Source: Bombardia bombarda
Taxonomy: Eukaryota; Ascomycota; Sordariomycetes; Sordariales; Lasiosphaeriaceae
Length of the DNA stretch: 64,000 bases
Assembly: GCA_030512295.1 (NCBI GenBank)
Contig: JAULSR010000007.1
Coordinates: 516,001-580,000, forward strand
Reading direction: 5' to 3'
Of this stretch, positions 20,911 to 32,730 are shown in pieces. Under the pieces are notes generated by a model that was not told where the DNA came from, did not search any database, and worked only from the letters and a program-made list of their open reading frames with translations. Made by a program: the position numbers and the translations under genes. Each line of letters starts with the position of its first letter. Position 1 is the stretch's first letter.

Positions 20911-22902
20911 CTACTTCTTCTGCCTCTTAGAGCTCTTATCGCTCGTCGAGCTCAAGACACTGGCGCTACGCTTATGCGTCCCGCTGCTGCTCGGTCTCGG
21001 AGCAGCAAGCTTATCACCGCCACCACTCGAAGCGGGCCGCTCTTCCTTGACAACAGCATTGCCGTCTTCACCACCTCCGTTTGGTAGTTGGTCCTTGTCC
21101 TTCTGCCCTCCTTGAGTCTCAGGCCCTGGCCGTTCTGGTGCACCTCCAGAACTGGTATCCTTTTGTGCTGCCGCTTTCTCTGTGTCCTTCTTTTCCGCAT
21201 CTTTCTTCTCCGTCGAACTGCCACTCGTGCCAGGCCTACCCTCACCACTGGTAGATGTAGCACCAGGTTTTGTCTTACCTCCCGATTGCTCTTTGTCTTT
21301 AACATCGCCGCCTGATATCCCCCTGGCCTTATCACGCTCCGCCTTCTTGGCCTCCTCAATCTTGATCTCGCCATCCAACTTGTCACACACCTTGCGCAAA
21401 TCTACAAGCGACGTGACCGCCGCCCACAGCAACTCGAACTGCGCTGTAACGGCAGCAGTCGGCATGGCCAGGCGCGGTGGGACATCCAGCTCAGCCAGTG
21501 CATTGGTGATGCGTAGCTGCTGCTGTCCTGACTTGTGACTGTAAAGTTTGTTGATCTTCTCGTAGCGGAACGTCGGCCCGCTGCCAAGGCGCTCGTGGTG
21601 CATGAGACCATATATCGTCTCCTCCTGTTCCGTGAGCTTGCGGCGCTCGGGCGGTGCCGCGCCCTTCTTCTTGTTGGCAGCATTAGGGGCTGCCGGCTCC
21701 ACCGGGGTGGCGGGCGTCCCCGCCGTCGAGTCTCTGTGTCCTCCCCCAGGCACAGACGCCGCGATGCTTTCGCGGCGGTTGCTAGTGCTGTTATTGGTGT
21801 TGTTGGGCGGTGCTGTTTCCGACACTGCGCTCCCTGGAACAGCGGTGGTGGGGGTGGCAGCCTCAGCCCCCGGCACTATGATGCTCTTACGCTTCTTGGA
21901 CTTGTCGACGTTCATGAGGTTCTGTAGCAAGGTCTGCAGACCCGCAGAGCTCTTGAACGAGTTGATGTCCGAGTCAGTAGAGGGGTAGTCGAGGCGGTTG
22001 TAGAGCTCGCGGCGTTCCTCGTTGAAGCGTTCGGTTCGCGCCATGATGCGCTTGATCTCGAGGAGCAGCGACTCCTCCTCGCGGGCCTCGTCCTTGGATC
22101 GTGACATGGTTTCGAGTGCAAACTTCTTGCGCCTCAATTCCTGGTCGGGGTTGAAGTTCTGCATCGTCTCGTAAAGCTCAAACTCTGGGCCCGTCATGTA
22201 CTGGGCTGCCTTCTGGACCGCCATCATCTTGGCCGCCACCTCGTAGTACCGCGCTTTCAGATCCTCCATTGACCGGGGTTTGAACACAGCCGTGCTGACG
22301 TTGCTGTCTGTTTCTATCTCGGCAGTTTTTGGTGTGAAGTCGTATCGGTCCCAGATGATTGCCCACCTCAGATCGTAGTCCTCGGCAAGACCGAGGAGAT
22401 AGTCGGTTTCTTCCTTGGTCCAGTCGTTGTGTTGCAGATTGCGGTGGTATTGGTCCTCGTTGTACTGCGGCACGGCGACGCGGACGTTGAACTTAGCAAA
22501 CGCCGAGTCGTCGACCTTGTCAGTGTCACGCTCTCCATCGACCGCCATGCCATCAGGCTGCTGTGACCCTCGGTCCTCGACGGATTCTGAAGGGGTCTCG
22601 GCTTCGGATTTCCGTTTCCAGTGGCGCAGGACGAGGGCGCCGTCGTCGGCACGGGCGGAATTTGTAAATGCCTTGAGCTCCCATTTTGTGACAGGCTTTC
22701 GACTCGCAATTCGACGCTTCTTGAATATCGAGACTTCGGGTACGATGGCGATGGGATTGTCGCCGCCGAGGTTTTGCACTTCTCGCGCCAGGCCCTTGAG
22801 GTTTGGTCGGGGAGTGCCCGTCTTTTGTTTTTTAGAAGGTCGAGGGCCCGCCGAATGATCGGAGGGGAGGTTGAGAACGTCGCGCAGATCGTGGGAGGCC
22901 AT
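20911..22902 (-). CDS. swc4: SWR1 complex subunit Swc4 (DMAP1 family)
   Basis: Intronless; from ATG 22902 (MASHDLRDVLNL) the protein is 663 aa. The frame is open further upstream, but only through a GTG codon. The N-terminal segment (LKGLAREVQNLGGDNPIAIVPEVSIFKKRR) and the central SANT/Myb-like region (NDWTKEETDYLLGLAEDYDLRW) are typical of Swc4/DMAP1. A DMAP1-type C-terminal domain follows (LMHHERLGSGPTFRYEKINKLY). Swc4 is shared by the SWR1 H2A.Z-exchange complex and the NuA4 acetyltransferase. The last about 100 residues are low-complexity Ser/Gly/Lys/Asp-rich and end in a basic tail. The gene diverges from the p24 gene with 740 bp between starts. Confidence 0.93.
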   Translation of the reverse strand: MASHDLRDVLNLPSDHSAGPRPSKKQKTGTPRPNLKGLAREVQNLGGDNPIAIVPEVSIFKKRRIASRKPVTKWELKAFTNSARADDGALVLRHWKRKSEAETPSESVEDRGSQQPDGMAVDGERDTDKVDDSAFAKFNVRVAVPQYNEDQYHRNLQHNDWTKEETDYLLGLAEDYDLRWAIIWDRYDFTPKTAEIETDSNVSTAVFKPRSMEDLKARYYEVAAKMMAVQKAAQYMTGPEFELYETMQNFNPDQELRRKKFALETMSRSKDEAREEESLLLEIKRIMARTERFNEERRELYNRLDYPSTDSDINSFKSSAGLQTLLQNLMNVDKSKKRKSIIVPGAEAATPTTAVPGSAVSETAPPNNTNNSTSNRRESIAASVPGGGHRDSTAGTPATPVEPAAPNAANKKKGAAPPERRKLTEQEETIYGLMHHERLGSGPTFRYEKINKLYSHKSGQQQLRITNALAELDVPPRLAMPTAAVTAQFELLWAAVTSLVDLRKVCDKLDGEIKIEEAKKAERDKARGISGGDVKDKEQSGGKTKPGATSTSGEGRPGTSGSSTEKKDAEKKDTEKAAAQKDTSSGGAPERPGPETQGGQKDKDQLPNGGGEDGNAVVKEERPASSGGGDKLAAPRPSSSGTHKRSASVLSSTSDKSSKRQKK

Positions 22903-23642
22903 GGTGGCGGGTGCGTGGTTGGTGAGTGGTGGGTGGTGGGTGGTGGGTGGTGGGTTAGAAGCAGAAGCAGAAGCAGCAACTGCGACGGGCACCGCAGTCG
23001 CGTCGGCCAGTCGAGGTAGGTTGTGGAGAGCTGGAGATGGAAAGACAAACGACCAATCTACCCTGCAGGCCCGGTCGGCGTCGGTGAAATCTTCGAATTA
23101 AGGCCACTAACGCGTTAAATAGTAATACAAATACGATGCGCTTTGGAGAGGTCTGCGTTTTGGATGAAGGAGCGACAGGCCTTCAATTCGGCGATGGAAT
23201 TTGGGAATGGAAGCTTCGCTATCTCCAGCGACGTGCCAGAACTAGAGGAGGACTTGCACTGCCGGGCCCTGTCCTAATATTTTTGCCTGTCTTGCCTGTC
23301 AACTGCCTGCCCCAGCATACATCGGTACGTACCTACTGAATAACCTCCAGCATCACGTGACTTCCCCTTGACCCCCTGGCTCCAATTTGCTGAACGTGGC
23401 ACCTTGGAAGCTGCCCCCCGGTCGCGTGTCGGTCGCTCCCCAGCGGGAAGAGCGCACACCTACCTAAGTTCTAGCAGTTCTAGCGCACAGCCCCTACCTA
23501 CACTACCAAGGTCGATACGCCGCCAAACACCACGAATCTCGACTCGGTGCCATCGAATTGTCGAACGTCGCCCATACGATACGCCCGCTCGCCCAAATAA
23601 TTGCAACCACAACCTCGCGCCAAACTCCTATACCAAAAAAAC
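22903..23642. promoter_or_regulatory. Divergent promoter region swc4/p24
   Basis: A 740-bp spacer between two divergent starts. It has a GGTGGGT-type array at about 22921-22955 on the swc4 side and CTACCTACAC-type sequence on the p24 side. No separate gene is seen. Confidence 0.5.
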
Positions 23643-24467
23643 ATGCGGGCTATTCTCCCATTCCTGTGCCTCGGCACGCTCGCCAAGGCGCTCTACTTCT
23701 ACATCGACGGCACCACGCCCAAGTGTTTCTTCGAGGAACTGCCAAAGGACACATTGGTGGTCGGTCACTACACAGCCGAGGAATGGGACGACCAACGGCA
23801 AGCGTGGTGGAAGCACGATGGCATCAGCATCTATATCTCGGTCGATGTGCGTATCTGTCCCGCCTCTCTCTTGTCTTTCTTTCTATGACCGGTCCCTCAT
23901 CAAGTTCTAACGGTCTACTCCTTTCCAGGAAGTCTTCGACAGCGAGCACCGCGTAGTTTCGCAGCGTGGCGCCGGTGCCGGCAAGTTCACCTTCACTGCT
24001 GCCGAGGCAGGTGACCACAAGATCTGCTTCACGCCCTCGTCCAACAGCGGGCGCTCCAACTGGCTGTCGGTATCATCGCCCAACGGAGGCATCCGTCTGA
24101 CCCTCGACATGGCCATCGGCGAGTCCAGCGCCATCGAGAGCTCCGACAAGGACAAGCTGCAGGACCTGGCCACCCGCGTCAAGGATCTCAACAACCGCCT
24201 GCAGGACATTCGGAGGGAACAGGTCTTTCAGAGAGTAAGCAACACCTCCCAATATCCAATCTCACCCAAAGCTTCATCAATAGTACCAGCTAACAACACA
24301 CACCCCCCCCCCCCCAGGAACGCGAGGCTGAGTTCCGTGACCAGTCTGAGAGCACAAACGCCCGCGTCGTGCGCTGGATCATGATCCAATTGACCGTTCT
24401 GGGCATCACATGCGCCTGGCAGCTTTCCCACCTGCGGTCGTTCTTCATCAAGCAGAAGCTCACATAG
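23643..24467 (+). CDS. p24-family cargo receptor (EMP24/GP25L, Erp1-like)
   Basis: Three exons: 23643-23846, 23929-24234 and 24318-24467, totalling 660 nt and 219 aa, the normal size for p24 proteins. Residues 1-17 form a signal peptide (MRAILPFLCLGTLAKA). The GOLD domain begins LYFYIDGTTPKCFFEELPK, followed by a coiled coil (DLATRVKDLNNRLQDIRREQ), one membrane segment (MIQLTVLGITCAW) and a short cytosolic tail, FFIKQKLT, with a diphenylalanine. The Cys-Phe-x-Glu-Glu start matches the alpha subfamily (TMED4/9, yeast Erp1/5/6). The protein acts in COPII/COPI traffic between ER and Golgi. The acceptor of the second intron is preceded by 13 consecutive C (24303-24315). Confidence 0.93.
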
Positions 24468-26749
24468 TGAAAAGGTGAAAAGGGAAAGAGGACAAACATG
24501 GGGAACGCATGCAGTATTTGCTGTTCCCTGGCATGGCCCTCTCGAAAAAAAAAAACGACGCGGAGAAAGGCGACGAGAGACGTGTTTCTACAAAGAAGGT
24601 CTGTTCATCGAAGAATCCGCATTGTCCTAGCTACACCCATAATCGCTTCCGCGTGTTTCTTGTTGGCCCACACGAGGAGGGCAAGCGTATGCCTAAAATG
24701 CACAAAGAAAGTACGGACACTATATGCCCTGCTCGTTTATGATTAGAGGCTCGGTGGTATTGCGCGTGTTTCGGGGCTGGAACCGGAGTTTCGATGCTAT
24801 TATTATGTATGTATCAAGAATTTATGTACCGTGGCCTCTCTGTAATGATATATAAATTTGCTGGCGTGTAATATTCCTGTCAGATCTCGCATGGTCGGCT
24901 GCCATTCTCTCACCCTCACAGAACCAGTTTAATCAGCACAGATACACATTGTCCATTTTTATTCCGCTATTAGCGGATTGACTGTTTGGTTTCACTGGCT
25001 TCATCGGGACCCTGGTCTCGACTTCTCACGCGGTACAACACCCACTACCCACTACCCGCACCAAGCACATTATCATTTTGTATCTTTAGGTTGAATACTC
25101 CTTTTCCTTATCATACGCATAAACACATATATGCATATAGAACGTCTTATAGTACAGCTGGTATCACCTTTAGGAAAGAAAACTGATAAAAGAAGTAAAG
25201 GATGGATAGATACAAAAAAATATAACAAAGGGGAAAACCCAAGGTGAGTATGAGTACGCAGGTAAGAGACAGAATACGACGTCTCAACCAGCGTCTGATC
25301 AATGAAGCGCAGCGCAAACAATATAAACTTCATCATAGTAACTCCCGTCCTTTACTATCGAAAACTGGACACCATAACCAAGGCACGTGGTCTCAACAAG
25401 GCAAAGAAGCAACACGCGCAACGCATCAACGAGTAGAATCACCTCCTCCGTTCCTTCCAGTCAACCATACTGACGTGAGTAAACATCAACGACAACCACC
25501 TTCACCAAAAGAAAAAACACATCAGTAACAGCAGCAGCGCTTATCGAACGAAGTAGTACAACAAGGACAGCACAAACTGTAAAACAACAAATAGCACTGA
25601 CTAAATACTTTTTCGATTCAATTCGTTTATCTCTGACAAGCTTTCTTTGTGACTCCGGGCTTTTTTTTCGGGGCCGGCTGGATGATGGTTCGTAGATGGA
25701 AGTTGGTCCAGAGGAGAGAGGCAGAACAGTTGAGAAGTAGAAGACAGGAAAATACGAGATCAAACTACTATATGTATATCCCCATTTGCGAGTCACTTCC
25801 CGTCTTCTCCGCTGCCCGACATTCTTTCCCAACTCCAGCCTCGAGTCCAGCCCCGAGTCCAGCCCCATTCCAGCCCGCTAAGCCAGTTGAGAAGTTGAGC
25901 CAGTTAGGTAACCAGGCTAAACCTGCAGGACGAATCAACCAAGCAGGCCAGCCATGCCAGCCATCCAGTAGAAGGCCGGAAACATCAAGTCAAAAAAAAA
26001 AAAAAAAAAAAACAAACAACTTCAACACAAAACAAATGGTCCTACCCGCCTGCTGCCCTACAGAATACCAATTCTTTCTTTTCTTTCTTTCTTATTATTG
26101 TATATTCTTGCTCTGAAGAGGGAAGGGATGCTGATGATTATTAGAGAGATGTATGTTGTGTGGTGGTGTGATGATGCAGAATGCATGAGCGGTTGTTGTC
26201 GTGCGTTCAGATGGGATCCCTTCCCAGCCTCCATCCCATCTCTTCTTTTCTCCCCTTCTTATACCGGTTCTCCGACCCAAAATCAGCCCCAATGTGCTTT
26301 GAGTGTCTACATGTCCCACTCACGCATAATATGTGATGGAATGAAAACATCTCTAGCAAAGAGAGTGCCGAAAAGGGCAATTAAGGAAAAGAAAATAGAC
26401 AAAGGAAAGAGACAAGGAAAAAGAAGACACGCAGTCGAAGTCGGATGTGATCGTGATCGTAATAATAATGTCCCAGGTAGGCGCCATATGTAGCCGAAAA
26501 CCGCTATGGAAAGAAAGGTATCCTCTATGCCCCATGCAAAAAAAAAGTACGAACGCATGTTTCGACCAAATTATACAGGACTTTATCTCTCTGGCAAAGT
26601 CTCTTATATAAAATGGGCCCACCACTACCCGCATTCTTTGCTCCTGGCACAGTTGGTAGTTGGCAAAACACACATCTTCGCATCAGTCAGTAGCGGCACA
26701 CACTCCAAGCGGCCAAGAGTCAAGGCGTGAGAAGACGTGTCCGAACCCC
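24468..26749. other. Convergent intergenic region p24/casein kinase
   Basis: 2.3 kb with the two 3' flanks. It has A-rich runs (24545-24555, 25990-26010), CGAGTCCAGCCC-type tandem units around 25840-25875, and several A/T-rich blocks. ORFs here are short and lack motifs. Confidence 0.45.
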
Positions 26750-28260
26750 TTAGCCACAGCACAGCGTCTTCATGAACTTCTGGAACCCTGTGGGCTGAGG
26801 CTGAGGGTTATTCTGGGGAGTAGTCTGGCTGTTGATAGCGGTGGGATGGTTCATTGGTCGCTGGGGCAAATTCTGGGTGCTGGTCTGGAACTGTGCCTGG
26901 GTTGATCCGGTTGGTGTCGGTGCCGCCGCCATGTAACCCCCGGGCCTCGGCGCTCCCAACGCGGGGCGCTTGGCCGACCTTGTTTGGTCTGCCTGTTCGG
27001 CGGCGTCGGGGGTTGCGCGGCGTTTAAACGAGCCATTGTGAGTTGCTGGGCCCGGGGGTCGTTTTGGAGGTGCGTCGCGGCCGTCCGCGAGTTGCCGTGG
27101 ATTTCCATGGCCGACGCCCCCGGTCTGGCGTTTGGGTTGTGCAAAGCGCCGGGTCGGTCCCAGTCCCCCTTCTTGTCGGGCTTGCCAACCTTCATCCAGT
27201 CGTACTCGCCGTCCTCCACACCACCTGCGTCCTTCAGTGCCTGCGTGAAGAGTTCCCGCAAGTAGTCGTAGTCGGGGGTGTCCTCGAAGCCGAGGTTGCG
27301 GACGTATGTGAGATATTGCACAAACTGGTCGGGGAATCCTTCGCAGAGCTCCTTGATGGGGGTAGTCTGCTTCTTCTCGCCAATCTTCTCGTACTTCTGC
27401 TTGTTAGTAGCCGCCTTGAGGCCTTGCCAGGGCAAACCACCACGCAAGAAGTACATGAAGACGTGGCCCAGTGCTTCGAGATCATCTCGCCTCGATTGTT
27501 CCCTGCCCAGATGGGTATTGATGCTCATATACCTAGCAGTTCCCGAGAGAGACTTGCGCTCGCGATACGGGATGTGCTGCTTAGTCTTGGGATCACGGTA
27601 CTGCTTTGCCATACCAAAGTCGACGACGTGGATAACATTGGCAGTTTTTGTGCCAGGCCTGCCAATCAGGAAGTTATCTGGCTTGATATCTCGGTAGATA
27701 AGGTTCTTCTCATGAATGGTTTGCACTCGAGACAACTAGGGAAAACTGTTAGATGCGGTCAGAGGATACGACCGGCATGTGTACGAACCATCTGCTTGGC
27801 AACCATAACGACTGTCTTGAGGGCGAACTTCCGATTGCAGTGATCGAAGAGATCTTCGAGAGAAGGGCCGAGCAAGTCGATGACAAGGATGTTGTGCAGA
27901 CCTTCTTGCCCGAAGTAGTAGACATTAGGGATGCCGGCTGTAGCAACGTTGTTAGTTTTGATAGGTGCAGAAACTTCCTAAGGTACGTCTACTTACGGCA
28001 GCCGACTAGAATCTTGTACGTTCGGTATTCATCGCGCAACTGAGGAGCATCGCTCTTCCTAGGCTCCTGTGACAACATCAAAGTCAATACTGTTCATTGT
28101 TTTGCGTCGTCATTGTGGGAGGAGCACGCACGAATTTAATGGCAACTTGTTGGTTGTTGAGAAGGTTTGTGCCCTCAAAAATGACACCAAAGGAGCCCTC
28201 TCCAATCTTCTTTCCCACTCTGTAGTGCACGCCGACAACGTTGGACGATGACGAGGCCAT
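26750..28260 (-). CDS. Casein kinase I, Yck-type, with one-base frame lesion near the C terminus
   Basis: Four exons: 28260-28132, 28066-27997, 27937-27789 and 27735-26750. The kinase domain is complete: GEGSFGVIFEG glycine loop, VAIKF lysine, YRDIKPDNF catalytic loop, DFGMA, and GTARYMSINTHLG. After a Gln/Pro-rich linker the frame breaks. The frame used up to about 27012 would run to a stop at 26851 and give an arginine/proline-rich tail (410 aa). The next frame over ends FMKTLCCG with stop at 26750-26752. This Cys-Cys tail is the lipid-anchor end of plasma-membrane Yck kinases, so it is the likely true C terminus. One extra G in GGGGG at 27008-27012 joins the frames and gives 444 aa. Yck kinases act in endocytosis, morphogenesis and nutrient sensing. 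Confidence 0.88.
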
Positions 28261-30535
28261 CTTGGGATATTAGGCGACCTTTAGGCGGGCGAAAGCACAA
28301 GGGCGACCTGGAAAAACGCGACTCGGTCGGGGGGGATGGAAATCAATCGACGGTATTCTCTGTCTGCAATTGAATCCGGCGGTCAGTGGACGTCAGAAAT
28401 AACGCTTCCATCGGTTTTGGTCGGCAGCCAGCTCAAATGAATGACATCGACTATGGATAGCGACTTGGACGGGCAGGGACAAGAGCCCAAATCGGCGCGT
28501 CGTTTGCGTGTTTAGGAAGGAGTAGGAGTAGGAGGAGGAGGAGGAGGATGATGAGGTATCGGGGGTGGATGTGGATTGATTGTGCGAGGCAGACGTTGAC
28601 AAGGCCAAGGCTAAGGGAGGGAAGGAAGCACGGTGTGGGTTTTGGCTGGGAAAACAAGCACCACACCACGGTACGGATAGCCAGCAGTGGGCACACAACC
28701 TAATGGGAACTCACCACAACAACTAGGTTTCCTGGGTCGGCTTCGTGTCTGTGATATTTTGACAGCTGAGGCGGTGGGCAGTGTTGCGAGGCGAAGCTGC
28801 AAGCCGTAGAAGCAAAGCAACAACTGCTGGTGCTGCTCGTGGAACAATTGCAGGGACAATTGCAGTCAATCAACGGGCCAGGGCGACAGTAGCGGCTTAT
28901 GAAATTGGATGACCGACTCGCGATGGTGATTAGGTTCTCCGCTTTCCCTTTCCTTTTCCCCAGTGGTGCAGGCAGTGATGTAGGTATGTAGACTGATGGA
29001 TGGATTGATGAATGGATAGATGGGGTTGATTAATCAATCAATGGGCAATTCTCAAGCCACAGCTCGAATTGGAATCGCCGGGTGGCGGGATCGAATCCGC
29101 ATCTAATCGCCCGACGCCAAAAGACCAGTCGTTCTGCAGCCTTTGCAAAGGCACACAGAGCGCGGATAGAGGGCGCTGGTCGGGATCGTGTGGTGGTGGT
29201 CGCCGGCCGGGAGGGTGGTTGCGAAGGTTGAGGAGGAGAAAAGAGATTCAAAAGGAGGCAGGCAGGCGGAAGGCGGAAACCCCAGTGGAGACGGCCAGGG
29301 AGGATCAGGTGCGCAGAGAGTGGCCCGTAGCTGTTGCGCCAGCGAGCCCAGGTAACCCAACAGGGTTTGGCAATGTAGGCCCCATGCCGGATGGGGATGG
29401 CCAGCCCCCGGTCAGGAGGCATAGCCCTCGCTCAAGCCTTCGAAGCCCCCAGCGGGCGCAGCGAGGCGCGCCAGGGCAGTCAGGGCAGTTACCTCAGTAA
29501 AGGACATTTCATTGAACAGCCCTGGCCTCTAGCTGCCCTGTGGCTTGCTTGACATTACATATTACGCGCCCTTTGCCTCCACTTTGCATTTCCACCCACT
29601 CAATCGTCGTTCGGTGTGCATTGGAAGTGGGAACCGCGACTGCGGGTGTCACGACGACATTTGCTGCAGAACCTTCACCATTCATCTTATTCAATGAATG
29701 CATTGGAAATATGAGGAAAACAGCACTATAATCACTACTGGGCCTAGACTAGCCGCTCAGAGTTGTTGACCTGAGCTAGAGAGGTACTACCGAGGTGGAG
29801 GGCTGCATACCTTACCTTGGGTAGGTACCTAAGGTAGGTATGGAGCATTAAAGAGTCCATATGTTCCCCATTGCTCGTTTCCACCCCCAGCCTTCCATCT
29901 TCTGCACTTCATTTGACTTAGGTACAGTACCTTATTACGGCATCGAAGCAGCGCCACCAGTCGTCAGTACCTCCTTCGGGTTATTACGTAGGTACTTTCT
30001 ACTTTTATCATCGTCCGTACCTGCTCCAGCAGGAGACAGACAGACTAACAGCCAGGAAGTCCCGAGGCCATTCCGTCAAGCTGGCAAGCTACAGTACCTT
30101 CCCTTACCTCTAATTTTGCCAACGGCCCCTAGGGTAACGGCATGCGGTTGGTTCATCTGTGGAGATGGCGAGGAGGAGCCCCTGCAGCAGTGCAGCACGA
30201 CAAATCTGGGGGTGACTGCTATCTACCTTCCCTTGCATCTTCCCATTGCATTGTGACAGAACAGACAGAGACTCGAAAGACGCGACACGGATTTGTCGAC
30301 CGAGAGCTGCTTGGCTGCTCAGCTGCTTGCCTGGATAACCTCAAACATGCTGTGGCGGCCATTGGCCCTTTGCCACATTTCTGTGCTCGACAAGAAAAAA
30401 ACCCGGGCGAAAAAAGGGCACCAAGGGGGCGATCAGAGCCATTGGTTTGCCAGACACGGGTGAATTCCAGCCACGGGCCGGGCTTGTCCTTCAACTTTTC
30501 TTGGCACGCGGTTCAGCGCGAGCGAGGTAACGTTG

Positions 30536-30565
30536 GCTCTGTCTGTCTGTCTGTCTGTCTGTCTG
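30536..30565. repeat. (TCTG)n repeat
   Basis: A perfect tetranucleotide array of about seven units in the casein kinase/nup133 interval. Confidence 0.9.
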
Positions 30566-31384
30566 CACATGAGCGTCTGGGCGTCTGCCAGCAAGCGCGC
30601 TGTCGTCTAGCAGATTTGATTTATTTCCTGCCTTCGATCTTTCTCTTTGGGAGAAGGAAGCTAGAATGGTTTCATTAATGGACCGATTGACATATCGTCG
30701 CGCGGCTTGTTCCGCGGTGCAGAGCACATTTTTTTTTTTTTTTTGGTCGAGAAAGGGCCTTCGTTCTGGTCTAGGGTCTTGGCTGTCGCCACGCATGACA
30801 CAAAAGATTAACGCCAATGCGACAGACAACCTTCAATTGCATCCAATCCAGCTGCAGATACTCATTGAGTATGGTCGGTACCTTATTACTGTCGTCGGTG
30901 TCTGTCTCGAGACAAACAGGAGAAAACGGACTGCTGGCTGCTGAGTGCTGGCTGCTGCAGCGCCAGCTCACCTCTACTCACTAGGTGGACAATAGGTCCA
31001 CCATAGGTATCCTATACGCTAGCAAGCTACCTACCTGCCCGCCTGGGCCCAGCCGCAGGACCCCCGACCTCCCCACACCGCATCATTCACGTCCACCCGC
31101 AACTGGCAGGTGACGAGACACCAATGAGAGCATTGGTATGTGTGCATTAGTGCAGTTCCATAAATGTACCTACAGTCTGTACTGTGCCATGCTGTTTTCT
31201 GTGCTTTGCATTATATCTTGTATTTTATTATCATACATTACGGGATACAACTTCAGGATCGATCCGTGGATTCCAGAAAGTCCGTACCCTGGCCCCCGAA
31301 TGATTCTTGTCTTGACTACATCTCACAATCCACAGCCTGCCTTCCCACCTATTACATGTGCCTACCACAGGATATGCCGGCGAG

Positions 31385-31430
31385 GCAGGCAGGCAAGGCA
31401 GGCAGGCAAGGCAGGCAGGCAAGGCAAGCT
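31385..31430. repeat. GGCA/AGGC tandem repeat
   Basis: Three copies of a 16-nt compound unit (GGCAGGCAGGCAAGGC-like) in tandem, in non-coding sequence. Confidence 0.85.
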
Positions 31431-32730
31431 GACCATGTCGGGCGGAGAGACCGTAGAACACAACACCCATACAGGCTGCACGTGGTGTAACACCACCTTA
31501 CCCGGAAAATGGTGCGTGGATGATGGAACAAAGGGCAAGCAATGAGGCGTTCACGCGTTATTTTTCCGTTCCAAAGAGGTGCTCACTGTATGCCACATGA
31601 ACTCATGTCCAAGATGTCTACATATATACATGTCTGATATGTCTTGGCCAAAACATACCCTCTGTCAGCCAACCGACAATGTGACTGACCACCCAGACAG
31701 GACAACGGCGGGCGTATTGTAGTTGATGTGCCAATGTGCTGCCAAGAGGCTGTGGATGGTAGATGGATGGGAATCTCGGTATTTGATATGGGGCTATACG
31801 GGTGATCCTCTCATTACCGGCTACTGTTTATGTCCACCATGTCCCATCTATTTTTAGAGAGTAAATCGGCAAGCCCCGAGCCTCGCTTTGCTCACTGTTG
31901 ACTGCGCTACTTGAAGCTGGTATTGCCATCTTTTGCTGCCCATCATCTTTATCTTGACGCACCCATTGAAGTCGAGTGAACACCAACCTTGACAGTGACA
32001 GAGCAATCACTTCACATCTCCAAAAGCTGGAGTGGTATTTGAATCGATTGCTAAATATTTCCCTTTTCCTCCTCCCCTTAAAACGCTTATTCATACCCAA
32101 CTCTGCCTGTGTCTTCTTCCCTATATGATAGACCTCTCCTGGCTACTTGCCTCCCCGCCATTCCATACCCACATCCCCATGTTCCATCCGTAGTCTACAT
32201 ACGGACTGTACTATGCCATGCGTATACCATAAAACTCTTCTCTTCGTCTCGTCCCCCCTCTTCTCATAACCCCACCATCTCAGCTTTATTCATTAGTCTT
32301 CAGTCGAGGTAGGTACATCGTCGACCATTTTCAACAAATAGAAGAAAAACGATGTGAGAAGAAAGAAAAATAAACAGTGTATGCCAAATTACTTGTACAA
32401 CCAGACCAGACTTCAGACAGAATAGAATGAATGAAACGTGCTTGTAAGTCAAATCCGGAAAACGTCATAACGCCTTTGTATAAGCACGTCGTGCTGCTTT
32501 CCGCCATATCCATCTTCGTAGAAGAAAAGATAGCCCCATGAGATAGAAGACAAAAGAGACAAAGAAAACACCCATCCAGGACGAAGCCTCTGCATACAAA
32601 CACTGACTTTCGACTTTTCCGCGCGCAAACAAGTATACCATCCGTCCATCCGTTCGTTCCTGCATCGAGCAGCCCTGACAAGGGAACCATGCTCTCCTCT
32701 TTCAGACGTCTGATCCGATCTGATCCGATC

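Larger units (their letters stand above)
28261..32730. other. 4.5-kb intergenic region between casein kinase and nup133
   Basis: I see no supported gene. The casein-kinase promoter and leader occupy the left end. TACCTA/AGGTA motifs cluster at about 29800-30000. A TCTG array lies at 30536-30565 and a GGCA array at 31385-31430. The right end is the nup133 3' flank. ORFs in the interval are below about 180 aa and look random. A small or non-coding gene cannot be excluded. Confidence 0.45.

Noticed and set aside
29030..29130. tRNA-like stretch with GATCGAATC resembling a B box
   Set aside because: The arms do not pair properly as a T stem, there is no convincing acceptor stem or A box at the right distance on either strand.
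31385..31430. CRISPR-like array of short repeats
   Set aside because: The units are 4-16 nt tandem repeats without spacers, in a eukaryotic genome. It is a simple microsatellite.
31138..31545. ORF with hydrophobic start (MCALVQFHKCTYSLYC..)
   Set aside because: It is in AT-rich spacer, runs into the GGCA repeat, and has no domain or coding bias. Probably chance.
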